NCBI GenBank assembly: GCA_035772405.1
Contig: JAYKKM010000226.1
Coordinates: 1,858,501-1,922,500 of the forward strand
Length of the DNA: 64,000 nt
Reading direction: 5' to 3'
Source of the DNA: Chrysogorgia sp. JL179-B06
Taxonomy: Eukaryota > Cnidaria > Anthozoa > Scleralcyonacea > Chrysogorgiidae
Of this stretch, positions 56,957-64,000 are shown piece after piece. The notes under the pieces were generated by a model, which was given only the letters and a program-made list of their open reading frames with translations, did not search any database and had not been told where the DNA came from. A program made the position numbers and the translations under genes. Each line of letters begins with the position of its first letter. The first letter of the stretch is position 1.

Positions 56957-57600
56957 TCACGTCAGCTTGCAGTAAATTGTGTCGCGCGTAGCTAATGAGG
57001 GGAATGGGGCGAGTTTTCATTTCGCTCGTGGATCGGCTGTTTGTCGTCTTTCGTCGTTCGATAAACGTTCTTTAATAAACAAAATAAGAAATTATAACAA
57101 CATTTGGGCTACCTATGATTTTACTGAGTTTCTCTTCGACGTCTCCATATTTTCGCATTCATAGTAGCTATATTGAGATTCTAAAATGTTTCATCGTCTT
57201 ACAAACCTGCCTAAGCCACGACCAAATGATCGAGGTAAATGTTGTTCGTCTTTGTTTCAGCTGTTTTCGTTTTGTGGTGAAGAAACTGGCGTCGCAAAAC
57301 TACCGTTGTTTTAGTTGAAATTTGGGACGCGTTTTTCACTGTCTAAAGTTGGATCTTTTCGCCTAAAATGAGTAATGGTAGTCGGATATTCCATCGTAAA
57401 GTGGCATTGTGATATTTTTTGGTAGTTTGACTATCATTTTTAGCTGTATTATTGCTAAACGTTGCGATTTATGGTGATTTTGTGACATCACGATTTGCAA
57501 CTAGAATTTCACGCGACCAACTGCTGCCTAAACCAATCAGCATGCTGGAAACGTCGCACGTGATCTTAGTTTCCTATCCAGTCTATTTACTATCCATGGT
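56957..57600. mobile_element. Palindromic element, copy B (inverted, longer)
   Basis: 56957-57117 matches the right half of 32890-33240 without the CAACCTCG insertion. 57485-57600 is the inverted form of 32745-32875 (CCAATCAGCATGCTGGAAAC, TTAGTTTCCTATCCAGTCTA). About 360 bp between the two blocks is absent from copy A. Confidence 0.6.
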
Positions 57601-58226
57601 AGCACACAGACGACATGTATTTAATTTGCTCCGAGAACAATCTAAATCTGAATCGCTAATAATCTGACCGTGAATCGCATTCGCTTCTTGAAAAACAAAA
57701 GTCTCGAAAACAATCTGGAAGTCCACTAGCTAGACATAATATTTTATTCTTATTATTAATTTTATTTTATTTTGCTACTGATATAAATATATACAAGTAT
57801 ACAAAGATAAAACTAATGTCGCTTCGCGCGAAAAAAAATGCAGAAAGTGGTCCAAAATGCAACTCTGCATTTCGGGGCTTAGTTTTTGTTGTCGTTGATG
57901 TTATTGTGTGTTGTTGTCGTTGGTGTTTACTCTCAGTACCAACGTTACGGCTTCTGGACAATTTTAATTTGGAATCAAAACATTTTTGATCTCCATGGCA
58001 ACGTTAAGTTAAGCGGGCTGGCTCAAACAGCTCGGCTTCAACGCGAACCCTCCATGATTCAGGAAGCATTGTGAGTCTGAATGGGTTTAGCACTGGTCGG
58101 GCTTTTGTCCTTTGATAACTAACACTTTTGACAAACGGAAAGAGACACAAAGTCTTTACGGCCAAGAGAATGGCAAGTACACCAACGACAACGTCTTCAT
58201 AATTGCGAAAGCCAGGAACGACAACA

Positions 58227-58580
58227 ATGACAACAAGCAAAGTTAGTTCACACTGGAAATTGTTAAAGTCTTTAATAAATGCGGACGAGAAAGAAGAAAA
58301 CGTTCATAGAGTGGAAGATAAGTTCCCTAAGATTGTTAGTCATGGTGTTCACCATGCCGGCAAGATCCAAACAGGTAAAACAAATGGAAAACGATTAAAG
58401 TTTGTGGCGTTTAATTCACAATCAAATATTTATGCCACAATATGTGATGAGGGAAAGATTACAGTTTTCTTTCCAAATGGAAAAAGTAGAAAGATCAAGT
58501 CAGAAGAGTGTTTCAGAGGAATTATTTATGCCACTAAATCAAAACAATGCGTTTGCTGGGGTGACAATGATAAACTAAAG
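58227..58580 (+). CDS. Possible first exon of a beta-propeller protein
   Basis: An open frame from ATG 58227 to a GT donor at 58581 (118 codons, phase 0). The first 60 residues are charged (LINADEKEENVHR). The rest alternates short hydrophobic strands (LKFVAFNSQSNIYATIC, DEGKITVFFPNG, FRGIIYATKSKQCVCWGDND) in the style of WD40 blades. No acceptor-side partner was identified before the LINE at about 58960, so the gene would have to continue past it or outside the window. It could also be a chance frame. Confidence 0.4.
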
Positions 58581-58959
58581 GTAATATATTACTCTTTGTA
58601 TAATAACTGTAAGACTAAGTAAGTGCTATTAAATTCTTGTGTTGAAACTTCATATTTGCTCAAAAGCATTTTTTCCCAATTCTTTGAAGCTGATGAGTGA
58701 GTCTTTTAAGCCCATTAGCACCTCTCAATCTGTGGCAGCAATTCACTGGTATGTTACATTTTTATCTTAAATCGACAGTAGTAGAAATCAGTTAATTCAG
58801 TATGTGCTTAGAACCTGGATAGAAGAGAGCTACAGGCTCACCAGGCAAAGCCGCAAAAGCCCTTCCTGTGGGGCCGCTATTTCCACCTCTGACACTTATT
58901 ACGTCGCCTTATCAAAAGGCTGTATTATTTGGACAGACAGTGTTTTATTTGTAAAGTTT

Positions 58960-61015
58960 TATTTACTGTTCAAAAAAAGATTAAATTTAGGATATTATTC
59001 AGAATATTATAACTGTTATTTCAAAGAAAACTATGGCAATATGAGAAACACTTGGAAAGGAATCAACAAAATAATGGGAAATGAGCCTAAGACCACCAAA
59101 ATTAATAAACTTGAAATAGGGAGTGATTACATATAATACCCCTAGTGATATCAGTGCTACTTTAAACAAACATTTATCAGAAATTGGACCATCTTTAGCC
59201 TCAAAGATCCCTAATACACCTTCTGATTTTAAAGATTATATCACTCCTTCAAAACATATTTTCAATTTAGAACACACATCAAGTGATATTAATAATATTA
59301 AACTTAATTAACAAATTACCCACTAAAAAAGCCAGTGGGCTTGATAATATATCTACTTGCCTATTAAAGGAAGCAGCACCTGTAGTTATCCAGTCATTAA
59401 CTTTTATAATTAATCTCTCAATCACTTCTGGAATTTTCCCAAATAAATGGAAACTGGCAAGAGTCTTGCCAATTTTCAAAGATGAAAACAGGGCTGATCC
59501 TAATAATTACAGACCAATTTCGGTCTTATCTGTTGTAAGTAAATTGATTGAAAAAATTGTTTTCAATCAGCTTTATGCTTACTTAAATGAAAATAAGCTG
59601 TTAACTGAATCACAATCAGGATTTAGGCCTATGTTTTCAACAGAAACAACCTTACTTGAAACTACAAATGAATGGTACAGAAATATTGATGACAACCTCT
59701 TGAATGGTGTAATATTTCTGGACCTAATAAAAGCTTTTGATACCATGAACCATTCTATTATGCTACAAAAGCTTGAACTCTATGGTGTCAAATCCAGATC
59801 TTTAGATTGGTTTAAATCATATCTTACTGAACGAAAGCAGAAAACCCTGGTTAATGGAGTACTGTCAGATGTTTGTACACTAAATTGTGGAATACCACAA
59901 GGATCTATTTTGGGACCCTTGCTATTTATTCTGTATATAAACGATCTCCCTTCATGTAATTTGTTTTCCAAACAAAGAATGTATGCTGATGATACCACCT
60001 TGACCTCAGCTGCTGAGGATGTTAATCTCCTCAATTTTCAAATGAACCATGATATGAATATAATTCAGTCATGGTTAAAGGTAAATAAATTAACCTTAAA
60101 TGTTGGGAAAACCAAGTACATGCTGATAGGGAGTCAGTTTATGCTTTCTCAGGTACCAAACGATTTTAAAATACAAGTAAACAATGTACCCCTAAAAAGA
60201 GAGACTTATAAATCTCTTGGGGTTCATATAGATGAAAATCTAACTTGGAACTCACATATAGATATAGTTTCTAAAAAAATATCTGTGGGTCTTGCAGTCT
60301 TGAAACGTATAGGCTCTACTATACCTTATATACTGAAACTCGATTAAATATGTACAAAGCACTGATCTTACCATACTTTGACTATTGCAGCTCTGTATGG
60401 GGCAACATTGGTAAAGGTCTATCTGAGAGACTCCAAAAATTGCAAAATAGGGCTGCTAGGATAATTACGCTTTCAAATTATGAGGTACATTCTAGTGACT
60501 TATTGGATGATCTGGGTTGGGAAAAACTAGAATATAGGAGAAGTATGCAACTTGCTGTGTTGATGTTTAAAATCTACAACAAACTCTCTCCATTGTACTT
60601 GAGAATGATATTCAGCAATACATCTAGTGTACATTTCTACAACCTGAGAAATTCTGAAATTAACTTACATATTAGTGATATTCCTAGATATAAGTCAGAG
60701 AAAGGAAAATGTAGCTTTCACTACAGGGGGTCTGTCCTCTGGAATAAAATCCCTGTAGAGGTTAGAGATCAGACAAACGTAAAGGCATTTAAACTAGGAT
60801 TTGTAAATTTAGAAAACACTTTGTAAACTATTTTGACTTCTTATTACGTTGAACTTTTTAATATACCTGTATTAACATTATATTTATTAGTGTAGTTAGT
60901 TAGTGGACTTTTTATTTATAAGCATTTTATATGTATTTTATATTATTGTAACACGGCTCTCTGGAAGACCATGTAAAATGAAGGGATACCGTGTTTTTTT
61001 AAATAAAGATGATGA
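58960..61015 (+). mobile_element. CR1/L2-like LINE, 5'-truncated
   Basis: Non-LTR retrotransposon ORF2 remnant. A linker at 58970-59300 (FKENYGNMRNTWKGINKIMG) leads, with two breaks, into a 354-aa frame 59283-60347. Motifs: KASGLDNISTCLLKEAAP, NKWKLARVLPIFK, NYRPISVLSVVSKLIEK, QSGFRPMFSTETTL, FLDLIKAFDTMNH, the B motif NCGIPQGSILGPLLFILYIN, the catalytic YADDTT, and NVGKTKYMLIG. A frameshift at about 60330 leads to the C-terminal frame 60350-60826 (MYKALILPYFDYCSSVWG ... GSVLWNKIPVEVR). The endonuclease domain is missing. The 3' UTR ends in a (GAT)n tail near 61000. The sequence is well preserved, so insertion was fairly recent. Confidence 0.9.
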
Positions 61016-61385
61016 TGATTATTATGATGATTGGTAGTGAACCCTTTTCCCATATGGAAAGGAGAAAAAGTTGGGTGAATATATTACATTTCAGGCTATC
61101 AAAAACAAATGTTTTAATCAAACCAATTCAAATAAGAGTCTTTTTACTAACTTTAAAATTTTCAGTATTTGTGAGCTTGAGGCCAAAAAATATATACCTG
61201 GGTTCCTATTTCATGCGGAAAAAAATTAGGTAGGACCTAAGGTTGGTTTTTCTTTCTTTTACCAAACATTGCATTTTTCCAAACCACACTAATCTTGAGG
61301 ATGCTGTCTGGATCGGCAGCCATGTTTGCTATCCGCTTCTCAAAATTTCAATAAAAAGATTATGGTCGGGAAACTGGAAACTTTT

Positions 61386-61625
61386 TTTTGGCCTAGTGCA
61401 GTGCTCTGACCACTGAGCTACGGAAGCCGTTGCCGAGAGCCTAGTCACGAGTTCTGTATATATGGTGGTTATAATGCCGGGATAAGATTCTGGGTATATT
61501 ATAGGTAATATTTGGCATTTCACTCGATCAAACTACATGTTGAAAGGATTTATGGTGAAGGAAAATTGCGAGTGTTAGAATACATACATTTTAAGACCAA
61601 ACCGGGACCAGTTGCAAAAAATGCA
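61386..61625 (-). mobile_element. SINE family 1, permuted (body first, tRNA module last)
   Basis: The minus strand reads TTGCAACTGGTCCCGG, TTTGGTCTTAAAATGTATGT, the body, TTACCTATAATATACCCAG, ACTCGTGACTAGGCTCTC and then the tRNA-like head to GCACTGCACTAGG, where it stops in the anticodon arm. The order is a circular permutation of head-then-body. Confidence 0.8.
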
Positions 61626-62279
61626 AATATATATATACTGTATTACTAGACAAGTATTAAATTGCATTTTAACAAATTGCTCCTGCCAATAGTTAGTACA
61701 TGTACTATTTTCTTGTACTGTAGTGCTGCATACAACAAATCAACACATGAAGTAATCACTGCAGGGATTGGAAATATCACAGTAAGTTTTTGTTGAATAT
61801 CGTAATAGATACATCTCAATAAACATGAGGCAAGTATAATACAGGGTAAATCTCCCTTGTGAATTGAATTGAATTGAAATGCATATTGAATTTTCACAGC
61901 AAACTATATATAGCCTTGCATGAACTCCATGAGATTCATGAAGGTTCATGGGATTGATGACCTGCTTGATGATTCATGACCTGCTCACATGCTGTATTGT
62001 GCAGTTACTGTAGTACTACTATTAAGGCCAGGGTGTCTTCCTGGGAAGCTTTCAAATTTCAATGGGATGCTGTCCTTCCCATTTCTAATAACATTGTTGT
62101 TTTCCTTTCTTACTGTACATGCCTGCAGCTATAGTACCTACAGTATATCATTACTGCTAGGATGATATTTTCTCCCACCTTCCCCATATGTATACTTACA
62201 TTCATACTGGTGTCTGTTCTCTTTCCCACATACATGCATATTTGCTGCTAGTGTCTTAATAATTGCTCCTTTACCACAT

Positions 62280-63960
62280 ACATTCACACACTACAGGTAT
62301 CCTGCTTCCCACATGCCTCTTCGCATTGCTACTAGTGTCTGCTCTCCTTCCCACATGCCTTTTCACATTGCTACTAGTATCTGTTTTCCTTCCCACATGC
62401 ATGCTAGCTCATATTGCTGAGCGTCTGTTCTTCTTTCCATGTTCCTGCTCACATTGCTGCTAGTGTCTGTTCTCCTTCCCACATGTCTGCATGCTAACAT
62501 TACTGCTACTGGTCAAATATATGTATATGAAAATTTGACTGCCCCAACCGGGAATCGAACCCGAGGTCTCCGAATCAACGCATCGGTACTCTAGCCACTG
62601 AGCTATTGAGACATGGCCAGAACAGTCAAACATATACATACTGTATTTATACATCGCCCCGACTCTCAAATCTCTACAGGAAGACATCTCATCTTCGACG
62701 AAGTAGAGTGAAGCCTCTCGCAGGACTTCCTCAAGTAGCGAGCTTATCATATATTTGACATTTAATAAATCCTCTCTTCATCTAAAGAAAATTACTGCTA
62801 CTGTTTGTTTTTCAGACTCACATGCCTGCTCACATTGCTGTTAGTGTCTGCTGGGCCTTCGCACATGCCTGGCTGCTAGTGTCTGTTGTCCTTGCATGTG
62901 AATGCTCATGTGCATGCTCATGCCCAGTGTCTGTCCTTCTTGCATGCCTGTTCACATTGCAACTAGTGTCTGTTCTGCCTCCACATGGCTGCTCATATTG
63001 CTGCTAGTGTCTGTTCTCCTTTCCATGTGCCTGCTCACATTGCTGCTAGTGTCTGTTCTCTTTTCCACATGCTACTCACATTGCTGCTTATGTCTGTCAT
63101 CCTTCTCGCATGACTGCTCAAATTGCTGCTAGTATCTGTTCTCCTTCCCATGTGCCTGCTCACATTGCTGCTAATATCTGTTCTCCTTCCCTCATGCCTG
63201 CTCACATTGCTGATAGTTTCAGTTCTCCTTACCATGTTCCTGCTCACATTGCTGCCAGTATATGTTGTTCTTCCTACTGTACATGCCTATATATTCACAT
63301 TGCTACTATAGTGCTTGCTCTCCTTTCCACATGGCTGCTCTCATTGGTGCTAGTGTCTGTCCTCATTCCAGGATGCCTGTTCACATGCTACTAGTGTCTG
63401 TTTTGCTTTCTACATGCTTACTCTTATTGCTTCTGCTTCCTGTTCTGCTTCCCAATAATGCTGCTCACATTGCTGCTAGTGTCGCTTCTCCTTCCCACAT
63501 GTCAGCTAACATTACTGCTACAGTAGTGTCTGTTTTTCTTCCCACTATCCTCCTTCCCGCATGCCTTTTCGCATTGCTACTAGTGTCTGTTCTCCTTCCC
63601 AAATGCCTGCTCATATTGCTGCTAGTGTCTGTTCTACTGCCCATGTGGCATGTGCCTGGTCACCTTTCTGCTAGTGTCTGTTCTTCCTGCATGCCTGCTG
63701 ACATTGCTGTTAGTGTCTGTTCTCCTTCCAATGTGCCTGCTCACATTGCTGCTAGTGTCTGTCCTCCTTCCTGCATGCCTGTTCACATTATTGCTAGTGT
63801 CTGTTCTCTTTACCACTATTCTCCTTCCCACATGTCTGTTCACATTGCTATTAGTCCCTGCTCTCCTTCCCACATGCCTGCTCATATTGCTTCTAGTGTC
63901 TCTTCTCCTTTCCATATGCTGCTCACATTGCTGCAAGTGCGTGTTGTCTTTCCCACATGT
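62280..63960. repeat. 42-bp minisatellite
   Basis: Roughly 30 or more diverged units of TGCCTGCTCACATTGCTGCT followed by AGTGTCTGTTCTCCTTCCCACA. The 42-bp period keeps frames open on both strands (plus LLTLLLVSVLLPTC, minus NVSRHVGRRTDTSS), which creates spurious ORFs. It is interrupted by the insertion at 62512-62790 and continues to near the window end. Confidence 0.9.
62512..62790 (-). mobile_element. SINE-like insertion with 13-bp target duplication
   Basis: The direct repeat ATTACTGCTACTG at 62499-62511 and 62791-62803 brackets 279 bp. On the minus strand a unique segment (GATAAGCTCGCTACTTGAGG, CTTCGTCGAAGATGAGATG) comes first. The tRNA-like module follows at 62612-62541 (GTCTCAATAGCTCAGTGGCT, B-box GGGTTCGATTCCCGG), with a short AT-rich tail. 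The module folds as a 72-nt cloverleaf but has C at position 33 and a weak anticodon stem. Confidence 0.75.
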
Positions 63961-64000
63961 CTGCTAATGTTACACGGGTTCTTGGTATTTCACATATTGT

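Noticed and set aside
57886..58240. Opposed ORFs of 62 and 78 aa before the possible beta-propeller exon
   Set aside because: No similarity or splice pattern; probably promoter-proximal non-coding sequence.
62263..63967. Several overlapping ORFs of 60-105 aa on both strands
   Set aside because: All come from the 42-bp minisatellite and repeat the same 14 residues.

Overview
This window looks like an AT-rich, repeat-dense piece of an invertebrate animal nuclear genome, most likely a cnidarian or another early-branching metazoan. The reasons are small exons in multi-kilobase GT-AG introns, an animal-type mitochondrial carrier gene, tRNA-derived SINEs, Penelope-like elements (PLEs) with GIY-YIG domains, a KDZ-type transposase gene, many foldback/MITE elements and long (TA)n tracts. 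No bacterial-type operons, rRNA genes or CRISPR arrays were seen. The species assignment is an inference.

Layout. Bases 1-4.4 kb hold a decayed PLE (minus strand) and several hairpin elements. Bases 4.98-31.3 kb are one complete 11-exon gene on the minus strand, the mitochondrial carnitine/acylcarnitine carrier (SLC25A20 family). Its exons join in frame to 311 codons with GT-AG introns throughout. Its introns hold foldback elements with TTAA or 8-bp target duplications, SINEs, (TA)n arrays, a nested PLE with inverted terminal repeats (25.9-28.4 kb), and a short PLE fragment between perfect 188-bp inverted arms (17.4-18.0 kb). Bases 31.3-36.2 kb are non-coding and consist mainly of foldbacks.

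Bases 36.45-44.97 kb (plus strand) hold a 12-exon gene for a cysteine-rich KDZ-like transposase. All exons join in phase, but there are two in-frame stops and two one-base frameshifts, so this copy is probably dead. Bases 45-49.1 kb hold SINEs, a LINE relic and MITEs. Bases 49.1-56.4 kb (minus strand) hold a partly resolved gene of unknown function with a cysteine-knuckle exon, an unrecognised conserved exon, a Ser/Thr-rich exon of nine 16-residue repeats, and a C-terminal exon; two further PLE remnants lie in its long intron. Bases 57-61 kb hold a possible first exon of a beta-propeller protein followed by a CR1/L2-like LINE. Bases 62.3-64 kb are a 42-bp minisatellite interrupted by a SINE-like insertion with a 13-bp target duplication.

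The genes do not form a pathway. The main themes are a housekeeping mitochondrial gene kept intact while its introns fill with mobile DNA, and several families of self-complementary elements whose target duplications can be read directly.
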